Made by a program: the position numbers and the translations under genes | Part shown: positions 7,333-14,294 of the stretch, one piece after another | Layout: the number at the start of each line of letters is the position of its first letter | Numbering within the stretch: position 1 is the first letter of the stretch | Notes under the pieces: model-generated | Databases searched by the model: none | Told to the model about the DNA's origin: nothing | Seen by the model: the letters and a program-made list of their open reading frames with translations, nothing else | NCBI GenBank assembly: GCA_026391995.1 | Contig: JAPLCY010000340.1 | Location: forward strand, 1-21,807 | DNA length: 21,807 nucleotides | From: Candidatus Auribacterota bacterium | GTDB taxonomy: Bacteria > Auribacterota > Tritonobacteria > UBA1439 | Direction of reading: 5' to 3'

Positions 7333-7959
7333 TTAATGCCCGCCGAAGCTGAAGCCGCTTCCCCCGCCGGATGACGTTGTGGTGGAAGCCGTTCCGCTTG
7401 TGCCCTCGGATACGGGGGCGAAGGGAGAAGAGGGAGCGGTGCCCGGCGAAGAGGCCGTTCCCGGACTCTTTGATCCGCTGGCCTTGGAGCGGTCGCTCCG
7501 CTCCTTGGCCCGATCCTCGGAGCGCTTCTTCCGCTCATCCACGCCGCGTTTCTTGGTGGTTTTGCCCGCCTGCTGGCCGGGGCGCCTCGTGCCGGGGCGA
7601 ATACCTCCTGGTCCCCTCGCGGTTTTGGGCCCCGGGGCGCTGCCGCTGTAGTAGACCGGATCAAAACTGCGTCCGGGATTGTGGACGCCGCCCTGCTGGA
7701 ACACCGTGCGGTTCTCCGTCTCGGTCCCCTTCCGTATCGACTCGATTGTGCCCCTGTTGAGGAAGGTGGTGACGACCTTGCCGCGGTGCGGCATCCGTAC
7801 CTTCACAAGGTCTTTCATCTCCTTTATCACCACGCACGTGATGGTGTTGCCGTTCCTGAGCGTGATGGTGTCGGAGAAGGCGGTGAGGGCGAGCGCGCAC
7901 AGGGAGAGCGCGACAATAACGACCGTTGCCGAAGATCTGTGATAGCGCGCCGCGAGCAT
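7333..7959 (-). CDS. Secreted SH3-like protein with low-complexity tail
   Basis: A 208-aa protein of unknown function. A signal peptide (hydrophobic VVIVALSLCALALTAF, residues 12-27) is followed by a small domain, DTITLRNGNTITCVVIKEMK to TTFLNRGTIESIRKG (about 30-75). This has the D-I-x-L-x-N-G ... V-x-V pattern common in small exported proteins of PVC-type and related bacteria. The remaining 130 residues are disordered: a basic KKRGVDERKKRSEDRAKERS stretch and a Ser/Gly/Thr/Pro-rich end finishing SGFSFGGH. ATG at 7959 is chosen over GTG at 7971 because GGAGGTGAG lies immediately upstream with 5-nt spacing from GGAGG. It is convergent with mtnP. Confidence 0.7.
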   Translation of the reverse strand: MLAARYHRSSATVVIVALSLCALALTAFSDTITLRNGNTITCVVIKEMKDLVKVRMPHRGKVVTTFLNRGTIESIRKGTETENRTVFQQGGVHNPGRSFDPVYYSGSAPGPKTARGPGGIRPGTRRPGQQAGKTTKKRGVDERKKRSEDRAKERSDRSKASGSKSPGTASSPGTAPSSPFAPVSEGTSGTASTTTSSGGGSGFSFGGH

Positions 7960-8018
7960 TCTCACCTCCACTAATAGTATAGCATAGGAGTGAGGGGACC
8001 GGTAATGACAATTGGTGA

Positions 8019-8048
8019 TTGAAATGCCGTGCCGACGTTTTGTATAAT
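8019..8048 (+). promoter_or_regulatory. Promoter of the nucleotidyltransferase-like gene triplet
   Basis: TTGAAA (8019-8024) is followed by 18 nt and a perfect TATAAT (8043-8048), about 65 nt upstream of the ATG at 8115. This suggests the three paralogues and probably the TIGR04073 gene form one housekeeping-sigma transcription unit. The leader is AT-richer than the genes. No operator was recognised. Confidence 0.65.
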
Positions 8049-8114
8049 AACACGCTTCATCAAAGGCGTGTGGCCTGAGGTGAGGCTTTTTCTCTTTATG
8101 GGTATGGACGGTAC

Positions 8115-9152
8115 ATGATGAAAGCCGATCAGTTCGACCGGATCATTGGCGAGTACGTGGTGCCGATCGCGGAGCTCACCGACGGCGCCGGCGACGCCTT
8201 CTACTTCCTGCGCAAGAACGGGAGCTTTGTCTTCACGCAGGGGTACGCGCATCCGGCGGGTGGCATTTATTGCAAGATCATCTATTTTCCCGAGCGCGGG
8301 GGATGGGTGAATATCCACGGGCGTGAGTACAACACGACCATCAAGCGCGTCGTGAACGGCGCGCTCGAACTGGTGCCGCACGATGAGCAGCTCCGCAGGC
8401 ACTACGAGATCGACCCGACCCTCGACCCGAAGGAAAAGATCCCCTGCTGGGCAGAGTATCACGTGAGGCTTCCCCTCTCCGACTTCATCGGTTACTTTGA
8501 CCACCGCAAGTCGCTTCGCAGGGCGATGGTCATGTACCCGCAGGTCGCCGAGGCGGTGAACCGCGCGAGCGAGATCCTCGAGGTCCCGATCGGCCAGCTC
8601 GGCTGCACCGGGTCGCTCTCCTACGGGCGTTTGGAGGAGCCGGCCGATGACATCGACCTCTGCATCTACGGGACCCTGGCGGAGAACAAAAAGGTGATCG
8701 AGCGGATTTACAGGCTCACCCGGGAGCCGGCGCGGAGGGTGGTCGAGTTCAGCAAGTTCTGGCCGATGCGTTTCTACCACGGCCCGCTCATGATATGCCC
8801 CTTCTTTGAATATCTCGATCCTGATGAGATACCGCTCAAGGAGCTCGAGACGGAAATTCTCCGTGAGAACGTGAAGGCAACGGGGCGCGTCAAGGACGAC
8901 ACGCACGGCATCTACATGCCGGTGGTGCTCACGCTCGAGAGGGTGACGATCGGCGGCGAGCCGCACGCCGATCTGCCGCTCATCATCTACGACGGATCGC
9001 TGCGGGGCGAATTCGCGAAAGGCGACTCGGTCATCCTCAACCGTGCGCGGCTGGTCAGGGTTCGGGAGCGGGGGAAGACGTTCACGGCCCTCATGGTCAC
9101 CCTCAGCCCTCAGATCAGCAAGGATGTTCCGGCGCGCCCGGACGCGCGTTAG
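8115..9152 (+). CDS. Nucleotidyltransferase-like protein, paralogue 1 of 3
   Basis: A 345-aa protein with three regions. N-terminal (1-110): YFLRKNGSFVFTQGYAHP, KIIYFPERGGWVNIHGREY and TTIKR. Central (120-245): FIGYFDHRKSLRRAM, then LGCTGSLSYGRLEEPADDI, a Pol-beta-type nucleotidyltransferase signature (G-S plus D-x-D in DDIDL), then FSKFWPMRFYHGPLMICPFF. C-terminal (265-335): LPLIIYDGSLRGEF, GDSVILNRARLVRVRER, probably a small beta-barrel. The architecture resembles archaeal 'DNA polymerase beta domain' proteins of unknown function. Where those carry a third acidic residue, this protein has Cys-Pro-Phe-Phe, so catalysis is uncertain. First gene after the promoter; the next follows after 6 nt. 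The substrate is unknown. Confidence 0.75.
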   Translation: MMKADQFDRIIGEYVVPIAELTDGAGDAFYFLRKNGSFVFTQGYAHPAGGIYCKIIYFPERGGWVNIHGREYNTTIKRVVNGALELVPHDEQLRRHYEIDPTLDPKEKIPCWAEYHVRLPLSDFIGYFDHRKSLRRAMVMYPQVAEAVNRASEILEVPIGQLGCTGSLSYGRLEEPADDIDLCIYGTLAENKKVIERIYRLTREPARRVVEFSKFWPMRFYHGPLMICPFFEYLDPDEIPLKELETEILRENVKATGRVKDDTHGIYMPVVLTLERVTIGGEPHADLPLIIYDGSLRGEFAKGDSVILNRARLVRVRERGKTFTALMVTLSPQISKDVPARPDAR

Positions 9153-9158
9153 GGAGCG

Positions 9159-10187
9159 ATGCGGGACCAGATGAGCGATAGATTCCTCGACGTGATCAAC
9201 CGGTACCTGCTCCCGATGGAGCGCCTCGAGCGCGTCATCGACTCGAGCTACTTCCTCCGGGCGAATCTGAGCTTCGCCTTCGCCCAGGGGTATTGCCATC
9301 CCCCCGACGGCTTTTACGGGAAGATGATCAACTACCCGGACCCCGGCGGGGCGCTCGATATCTTCGGGCGGCGCTATGCCAACACGAACAAACGCCGCCG
9401 CGGGAACGGCCTCGAATTGATTCCCATCGACGAGCAACTCGAGCTTCACTATAGCGTGGAACCCGCGCTGAAGCGCCGCGAGGGAATGCCGCCGTTCGCG
9501 GAGTACCATGTCCGTTTCCCGCTGAGCGGCTGCACCGGTTACTTCGATCACCGTCACTCGCTCCGCACGGCGATGGAGACGCATCCCCTGCTCCAGAAAA
9601 GGGTCCCGGCAATCGCCTCGTTTCTCGAGCTGCCGCAGGAGCGGCTTGGCGTGACCGGCTCGCTCTCCTACGGAAGGCTCGAGGACGAGGACGACGACAT
9701 CGATCTCGCCGTCTATGTGACGGTCGATGAGCAGTGGCAGATCGCCCGCCGGATCAGGGATCTGGTGAAGCGGCCGGAGCATCAGGTCATCGAGTTCGGC
9801 AAGTTCTGGCCGATGCGTTTCTTCTACGACGGCACACTCATCTGTCCGTTCTTCATATATGCTGACCCCGGTGAGATACCGCTGGCGTCAATGACAATGG
9901 AGACGATCGCGGAGCCGCAGCCGTTCAGCGGGCGCGTGTGCGACGACCGGCATGGCGCGTTTCTCCCGATACTCCTCGAACTTGAGAGGGTGCAGGTCGG
10001 CCCGGAACGGGTGGATCGGATCCAGCTCATCATCTACGACAGCTCCGTGCGGGGCGAATATGTTTCCGGCGACGTGATCACCGGGACCGCCAGGCTTGTG
10101 CGCGTGACAACGCCCGCGAACACGTACCGGGCGTTGCTGGTGACCACGGGAACGGCAATCAGCGGGGGCGGCCGCCGGCGGGGGTAG
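9159..10187 (+). CDS. Nucleotidyltransferase-like protein, paralogue 2 of 3
   Basis: 342 aa, with the same domain order as its neighbours. Seen: YFLRANLSFAFAQGYCHP and NYPDPGGALDIFGRRYANT (N-terminal), CTGYFDHRHSLRTAM, LGVTGSLSYGRLEDEDDDI (signature with D-x-D in DDIDL), FGKFWPMRFFYDGTLICPFF, and IQLIIYDSSVRGEYVSGD then TARLVRV (C-terminal). Over the central 125 residues it is about half identical to paralogue 1, so the duplication is old and both copies have been kept. The start is uncertain: ATG at 9159 has GGGAG only 2 nt away, while ATG at 9171 (MSDRFLDVINRY) aligns equally well with the neighbours. The tail is short and basic. It would act with its paralogues, perhaps as subunits of one complex; this is inference. 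Confidence 0.75.
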   Translation: MRDQMSDRFLDVINRYLLPMERLERVIDSSYFLRANLSFAFAQGYCHPPDGFYGKMINYPDPGGALDIFGRRYANTNKRRRGNGLELIPIDEQLELHYSVEPALKRREGMPPFAEYHVRFPLSGCTGYFDHRHSLRTAMETHPLLQKRVPAIASFLELPQERLGVTGSLSYGRLEDEDDDIDLAVYVTVDEQWQIARRIRDLVKRPEHQVIEFGKFWPMRFFYDGTLICPFFIYADPGEIPLASMTMETIAEPQPFSGRVCDDRHGAFLPILLELERVQVGPERVDRIQLIIYDSSVRGEYVSGDVITGTARLVRVTTPANTYRALLVTTGTAISGGGRRRG

Positions 10188-10243
10188 GCGCGCCGCGGTG
10201 CGGGTCTATGAGCAGCGTGTACAGGGACAATCGGAGGAAAGAC

Positions 10244-11254
10244 GTGGAAACAAGGTATCCCAACTTCTGGAAAACCATCGACGAGTACATCGCCCCGATG
10301 GAGCAGCTCCACCGCAAGATATGGGATTCGACCTACTTCATGCGGAACGATGACAGCCTCGTGTTCTGCGAGGGGTATTGCCATCCCCGGAAAGGGCTCT
10401 GGGGGAAGATCATCTACTACCCCCGCGAGGAGGGTGACGTGAGCATTCATGGCCGCCCCTACGAGTGCATCACCAAGAGGCTCATCGATGATGAGATGAT
10501 CTATATCACGCACCCGGCGCAGATTGCCCGGCAATGCGAGATCGATCCGAGCCTCGACCGGGTGCGCCCCCCCTACGCGGAGTACGAGCTCGAATTCCCG
10601 TTTGAGCAGTTTGTCGGGCACTTTGATTGCCGCAAGTCGCTCCGCATCGCCATGGGGCACTACCCGCGAATCGACGCCGCGGCGCGCCAGGTCTCGGAAG
10701 TCCTGGAGGTACCGATCAAGCGGATGGGGGTGACCGGTTCGCTCGCGTATGGCGTGTACGATCCGCACGACGAGGATTTCGACGTCGTCTTCTTCGGTAC
10801 GGTTGAGGAGAACCGGCGGGTCGTGGAAAGAATTTATGACATCACCCGGGATCCGTCGCATCAAGTTATCGAGTACAACAAGCTCTGGCCGATGCGGTTT
10901 CACCACAACGGCGTGCTTGTCTGTCCGTTCTTTGTGTATTCGGAGTGGGGGGAGGTGCCGCTGAAGGATTTCCGCGTGGAGCTCATCAAGGAGAAGATTC
11001 GCGCGACGGCGCGGGTGTGCGAGGACCGGCACGCGATCTACATGCCGGCGTTCCTCCAGCTCGACCAGCTGGTCGTCGACGGCGAACGCCGCTCCCCGAT
11101 GCCGCTGATCATCTACGACGGCGCGCTCCGCGGCGATTTCAAAAAGGGCGATGAGATTCGCACGAGCGGAATGCTTGTCCGGGTCAGCCAGGGGCGCGAG
11201 GAGTTCGAGGCGGTCCTGGTGAACCTCTATAATCAAATCCGAAAGGTGAAGTGA
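10244..11254 (+). CDS. Nucleotidyltransferase-like protein, paralogue 3 of 3
   Basis: 336 aa from GTG at 10244. This start is preferred over ATG at 10208 because GGAGG (10233-10237) lies 6 nt upstream and the product then aligns end to end with its paralogues. Seen: YFMRNDDSLVFCEGYCHP, KIIYYPREEGDVSIHGRPY, FVGHFDCRKSLRIAM, MGVTGSLAYGVYDPHDEDF (signature with D-x-D in EDFDV), YNKLWPMRFHHNGVLVCPFF, and MPLIIYDGALRGDFKKGD. It is the most divergent copy: its D-x-D sits in a less canonical EDFDV, but the G-S and both Asp are kept. All three share the Cys-Pro-Phe-Phe in place of the third acid. The TIGR04073 gene starts 28 nt downstream. Function unknown. Confidence 0.75.
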   Translation: METRYPNFWKTIDEYIAPMEQLHRKIWDSTYFMRNDDSLVFCEGYCHPRKGLWGKIIYYPREEGDVSIHGRPYECITKRLIDDEMIYITHPAQIARQCEIDPSLDRVRPPYAEYELEFPFEQFVGHFDCRKSLRIAMGHYPRIDAAARQVSEVLEVPIKRMGVTGSLAYGVYDPHDEDFDVVFFGTVEENRRVVERIYDITRDPSHQVIEYNKLWPMRFHHNGVLVCPFFVYSEWGEVPLKDFRVELIKEKIRATARVCEDRHAIYMPAFLQLDQLVVDGERRSPMPLIIYDGALRGDFKKGDEIRTSGMLVRVSQGREEFEAVLVNLYNQIRKVK

Positions 11255-11282
11255 CGGCCCTACGCGGGGCAGGGAGGGAGTG

Positions 11283-11633
11283 ATGAAGGCATGGATCGTG
11301 ATGGCGGCACTGGCCGCCGCGGGGGCGGCATGGGGTGGCGAACCCGCGCCTGAGGCGCAGGCACCCCGGGAGAAATCCGTCCCGGAATCATATTCCCATC
11401 AGGCGGGCAAAAAATTGGCGCGGGGCGGAACCAACATGGCGCGCTCCGTGACCGAGTTTTATGTCCAGCCAATGGAGGCGAAAAGGGCCAGCGGCAAGAG
11501 TATCTCCATGCTCTGGCCGGGGATGGGCGAGGGGATGGGGATGTTCCTCACGAGGGTGTTTGGGGGAATGCTCGAGGTCGTCAGCTTTGCCGTGCCGTTT
11601 CCCAACGGCTGGCAGCCGCTGCTCGACGAATAA
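11283..11633 (+). CDS. Exosortase-system-associated protein, TIGR04073-like
   Basis: A 116-aa exported protein. A short signal peptide (MKAWIVMAALAAAGAAWGG) is followed by a Pro/Ala linker and the core from about residue 42: GKKLARGGTNMARSVTEFYV, KSISMLWPGMGEGMGMFLTR, VFGGMLEVVSFAVPFPNG, WQPLLDE. This matches the TIGR04073 pattern (K-L-x-R-G ... G-x-G ... R-x-x-x-G-x-x-E-x-x-x-F-x-x-P-x-P). The family occurs in genomes with exosortase/PEP-CTERM-type sorting; its molecular role is not known. ATG at 11283 has AGGGAGGGAG just upstream. It lies 28 nt after the nucleotidyltransferase triplet, so co-transcription is likely. A perfect palindrome follows the stop codon. Confidence 0.75.
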   Translation: MKAWIVMAALAAAGAAWGGEPAPEAQAPREKSVPESYSHQAGKKLARGGTNMARSVTEFYVQPMEAKRASGKSISMLWPGMGEGMGMFLTRVFGGMLEVVSFAVPFPNGWQPLLDE

Positions 11634-11641
11634 CTCCCGTC

Positions 11642-11706
11642 CTGGGGTCAAATCTTTATCCTTGACAGTTCTGGTTCAATTGTCAAGGATAAAGATTTGA
11701 CCCCAG
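11642..11706. repeat. Perfect 26-bp inverted repeat (REP/MITE-like palindrome)
   Basis: Arms 11642-11667 and 11681-11706 are perfect reverse complements over 26 bp, starting CTGGGGTCAAATCTTTATCC, with a 13-nt loop. The element sits exactly between two convergent genes (TIGR04073 and alr). The GGGGTCA outer end and the long flawless stem resemble palindromes mobilised by REP-associated tyrosine (Y1) transposases. No transposase is present in the window, so it would be non-autonomous. It could also act as a bidirectional terminator or mRNA end protector, although no T run follows the stem. Confidence 0.8.
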
Positions 11707-11728
11707 TCACACATCCCCATCCTCATCC

Positions 11729-12856
11729 TCACTCGTTCAAGTAGATCCGGTGCTGGACCTGTTTTCCCATGGCGCACATCACGTCATACGGAATGGTGCT
11801 GATGAGGTCCGCGACCTCGTTGACCGTGATCTCGTTCTCCCCCTGTTTCCCGATGAGAACCGCCTCGTCGCCGACGCGCACCCCGGGGATGTGACCGACA
11901 TCGATCATCGTCTGGTCCATGGTGACGTTGCCGACGATCGGCGCCCGCTGCCCGCGCACGAGCACCTCGCCCCGGTTCGAGAGGAGGCGGCAGTAACCGT
12001 CCCCGTAGCCGATCGGGATGGTGGCGATCCTGGTATCACGGTAGGTGACATAGCTCCGGCAGTAGCTGATCGACCTCCCCTTCGGCACCTCCTTCAGGTA
12101 GCCGATCTCCGTCTTGAGCGTGAGGGCGGGCCGGATCGGGATGCTCTTGATCACCTCGCGCGACGGGTAGACGCCGTACATCATGATGCCGAGCCGCACC
12201 ATGGTAAAAAAGGAGGTGGGGAGGCCCAGGATGGCGCCGCTGTTGGCGATGTGGGTGAGGGGGGCGCGGATGCCCGCGCGCTCGCACCGGCGCAGCAGTT
12301 TTTTAAAGTGATCGAGCTGGAACTTGCTGAAGCCGAGATCCCGGTCCGCCGCGCAGGCGAAATGCGAGGAGAGTCCCTCCAGCCTGACCCCCTTCGTGCG
12401 CGCGGCACGCTTGACGAATTCAAACGCCCGTTCGTGCCAGATACCGATGCGCCCCATCCCGGTATCGACCACAATGTGTATGCCCACGCGCCGCCCCGCC
12501 TTCCGCGCCGCGGCAGCAACCGCCTCGAGCATCTCGATCGAGCAGATGACCGGCGTGACGCGGTGGCGCACGATGGCCTTCGCGTGCCCCTCCATGCCGG
12601 CGCTGAGGATGAGGATCAGCGCCTCGGGGTGGGCCTTTCTGAGCAGGAGGGCCTCGTGGATATTGGAGACGCCGAGCCAGGTCACCCCCGCCTCGAGCGC
12701 GGCGCGCGAGACCTGCGACATGCCGTGGCCGTAGGCATCGGCCTTCACCACCGCGAGGATCTTCACCCGCCGGCCGATGCGCTCACGGATACGGGCGATA
12801 TTGTCCCTCACCGCCCCGAGGTCGATCTCCGCCCAGGTTTTATAGAGTTTTTCCAT
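11729..12856 (-). CDS. alr: Alanine racemase
   Basis: A 375-aa PLP enzyme of fold type III that interconverts L- and D-alanine for peptidoglycan in the cytoplasm. Seen: TWAEIDLGAVRDNIARIR at the N-terminus; the PLP lysine in ILAVVKADAYGHG (Lys38); IVVDTGMGRIG; LSSHFACAAD; HIANSGAIL; VRLGIMMYGVYP; the SYCRSYVT region, where the second catalytic base (Tyr) is expected; and IPIGYGDGYCRLLSN with VGNVTMDQTMIDV in the C-terminal barrel. Length is normal. ATG at 12856 gives the usual family start; an in-frame GTG at 12877 would add seven residues. Neither has a strong ribosome-binding site. A TATAAT lies at 12895-12900. It is convergent with the TIGR04073 gene. Confidence 0.97.
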   Translation of the reverse strand: MEKLYKTWAEIDLGAVRDNIARIRERIGRRVKILAVVKADAYGHGMSQVSRAALEAGVTWLGVSNIHEALLLRKAHPEALILILSAGMEGHAKAIVRHRVTPVICSIEMLEAVAAAARKAGRRVGIHIVVDTGMGRIGIWHERAFEFVKRAARTKGVRLEGLSSHFACAADRDLGFSKFQLDHFKKLLRRCERAGIRAPLTHIANSGAILGLPTSFFTMVRLGIMMYGVYPSREVIKSIPIRPALTLKTEIGYLKEVPKGRSISYCRSYVTYRDTRIATIPIGYGDGYCRLLSNRGEVLVRGQRAPIVGNVTMDQTMIDVGHIPGVRVGDEAVLIGKQGENEITVNEVADLISTIPYDVMCAMGKQVQHRIYLNE

Positions 12857-12894
12857 TGCGATGTGCGGGTGCGGCACGCACCCCAGCGGTGCAC

Positions 12895-12900
12895 ATTATA
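12895..12900 (-). promoter_or_regulatory. Possible -10 element of alr
   Basis: A perfect TATAAT reads on the minus strand about 40 nt before the alr ATG. No convincing -35 is found 16-18 nt upstream (TTTGGA-like at best). The resulting 5' leader would be about 30 nt to the ATG and lacks a clear ribosome-binding site. Confidence 0.35.
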
Positions 12901-13006
12901 CTCCTCCGGTCGCCCTTCCAAAAAGCAAAATCAAGCAGCGGCAAACGCGCGAGGCCCCTGCGGGCACTGGACTGAGGTGAAGATACCGGTTCAGCGGTAG
13001 GAAGGA

Positions 13007-13501
13007 CTATTTGAAGAGATCCGGCGTGAGCGTCCCTTCCATGAGGCGCTCGAGAACCCGTGGGTTCCGGGCGAACCACCCCCACTGCCACTCCGAGTAG
13101 CACAGCACCAGCACGACGGCAAGCGCCGCGATGATCTCCTGGAACGAGCGCACGCGTAGCATCCGCACTATAAAGTAAATCACCCCGAGCGTCATCAGGA
13201 TGTGGCCCGCCTGCGGGATGAGGTTCATCCCGCGCCATCCGAATACGAAGAGGCCCAGGGTGCCGAAGCGGAACATCAGCCCCGCCCCCACGGCCATGAG
13301 CATCCGGTTACCAATAATGAAGCCGATCGCGAAAACCGCGATGCTCGGGGCGCACGAGTTCATCGCGAGCCATCCGGCAAAACCGGCCCGGAGCTGGGTG
13401 GTGAAGTAGAGGGTGGAGTTGGCCGCCATCAGGAGATTGAGGATCACGATGGTCCAACCCGTCCGGTCGCGTCTGAATTCGGTCTGCGCTTCGTCGCACA
13501 T
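13007..13501 (-). CDS. Four-helix integral membrane protein, unknown function
   Basis: A 164-aa protein I do not recognise. Its N-terminal 14 residues are charged (DEAQTEFRRDR). Hydrophobic helices follow at about 17-34 (TIVILNLLMAANSTLYF), 50-66 (SIAVFAIGFIIG), 70-90 (AVGAGLMFRFGTLGLFVFG), 98-113 (HILMTLGVIYFIV) and 122-138 (IIAALAVVLVLCY). The C-terminus is rich in Trp (SEWQWGWF) and then polar. ATG at 13501 has GGAGGA about 8 nt upstream. It starts 15 nt after the nuclease stop codon on the same strand, so the two are probably one transcript. No signal peptide or enzyme motif was seen. Confidence 0.75.
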   Translation of the reverse strand: MCDEAQTEFRRDRTGWTIVILNLLMAANSTLYFTTQLRAGFAGWLAMNSCAPSIAVFAIGFIIGNRMLMAVGAGLMFRFGTLGLFVFGWRGMNLIPQAGHILMTLGVIYFIVRMLRVRSFQEIIAALAVVLVLCYSEWQWGWFARNPRVLERLMEGTLTPDLFK

Positions 13502-13516
13502 GCGAATATCCTCCGG

Positions 13517-14191
13517 TTACCCCTCCGCTGTCCGCTGCGCTACCAGGCCGCAGTAGTCGCACCCCGCCGCTGCCCTCGGGCGCGGGGAGGAGAGGAGCAG
13601 CACCGCGTCGCGCACGACCCGCTTAGCGCGCTCGGTGCTGGTTTCGATCATGAGCGGGGTCACCTTGAATTGCACCATCCCCTGCTCCTTCACCTCGAGC
13701 GGCCAGTAGTAGAGCAGATAGGCGAGCCCGTCCGTCTTGAAGCCGCTCGCCTCGAGCATGAGGCAGTAGCAGTCGAGCTGTGTCTGGTAGTACACGGCGG
13801 GATTCTCCTTGAGGTCGGAGCCACGCGTTTTGTAATCGAGCGGAATGTAAAACTCCCCGTCGACCAGGCAGTCGTCGAGGGCGCCGGAAAGCGAGGCGTT
13901 GACCGCCTTGTCGGTGTAACATAGATCCGTCGACCGCCAGCTCCGCCATCGTTCGAGGATCCGGATGTCGGGAAAGAGTTTTCCCCGGACATTCCCGCGC
14001 ACCTCGGGGGGGAGCTGATCGGAGGCTCGGTAGCGGTCGAAATATTTCTTGATGGCGAGGTCCATGCCGCCGGGGAGGGAGGGGAATATGCCGCGCGGCC
14101 GCTTGATCCCCTCGTTTTTCTCGAGCCAGAAACAGAGCGGGCATTCGAGAAAGAGGTTGAGGGCCGAGGGGGAGAGCTTGATGGTTTTCAC
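13517..14191 (-). CDS. Cas4-like PD-(D/E)XK nuclease
   Basis: A 224-aa protein of the PD-(D/E)XK nuclease superfamily (PDDEXK_1/Cas4/AddB-like). Seen: the N-terminal LSPSALNLFLECPLCFWLEK; the first metal ligand in GALDD (Asp106); the active-site LDYKTRG (Asp119, Lys121); and the YYQTQLDCYCLML helix with Gln138. Cys17 and Cys20 near the N-terminus and Cys211 and Cys214 (CDYC) at the C-terminus could hold a 4Fe-4S cluster as in Cas4. GTG at 14191 is chosen because GGAGG lies 6 nt upstream and the product then begins at the conserved segment; the longer frame to 14284 has no such site. No CRISPR array or cas1/cas2 is nearby, so a repair or recombination role is more likely than CRISPR adaptation. 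Confidence 0.8.
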   Translation of the reverse strand: MKTIKLSPSALNLFLECPLCFWLEKNEGIKRPRGIFPSLPGGMDLAIKKYFDRYRASDQLPPEVRGNVRGKLFPDIRILERWRSWRSTDLCYTDKAVNASLSGALDDCLVDGEFYIPLDYKTRGSDLKENPAVYYQTQLDCYCLMLEASGFKTDGLAYLLYYWPLEVKEQGMVQFKVTPLMIETSTERAKRVVRDAVLLLSSPRPRAAAGCDYCGLVAQRTAEG

Positions 14192-14294
14192 CGGTATCCT
14201 CCGCTGTTGTGGTGTCGGACGCACCATTGATGATAATATATCGGCCGCCCCGTGGCAAGGCGCGGGTTGTGCCATGCGGAACAAGGAGGGAAGG

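Noticed and set aside
7971..9782. 603-codon open frame on the minus strand
   Set aside because: It is antisense to nucleotidyltransferase paralogues 1 and 2, which have conserved motifs, ribosome-binding sites and tandem homology. Long antisense frames are expected in GC-rich coding DNA.
10034..11236. 400-codon open frame on the minus strand
   Set aside because: Antisense shadow of paralogues 2 and 3; its sequence is His/Arg/Asp-rich with no family pattern.
11750..13000. 416-codon open frame on the plus strand
   Set aside because: Antisense to alanine racemase, whose identity is certain.
13517..14191. CRISPR-Cas locus around the Cas4-like gene
   Set aside because: No direct-repeat array and no cas1, cas2 or effector genes anywhere in the window.
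14049..14294. Longer start for the acid phosphatase
   Set aside because: The extension is antisense to the nuclease gene and would bury the lipoprotein signal peptide; ATG at 14295 has a strong ribosome-binding site.
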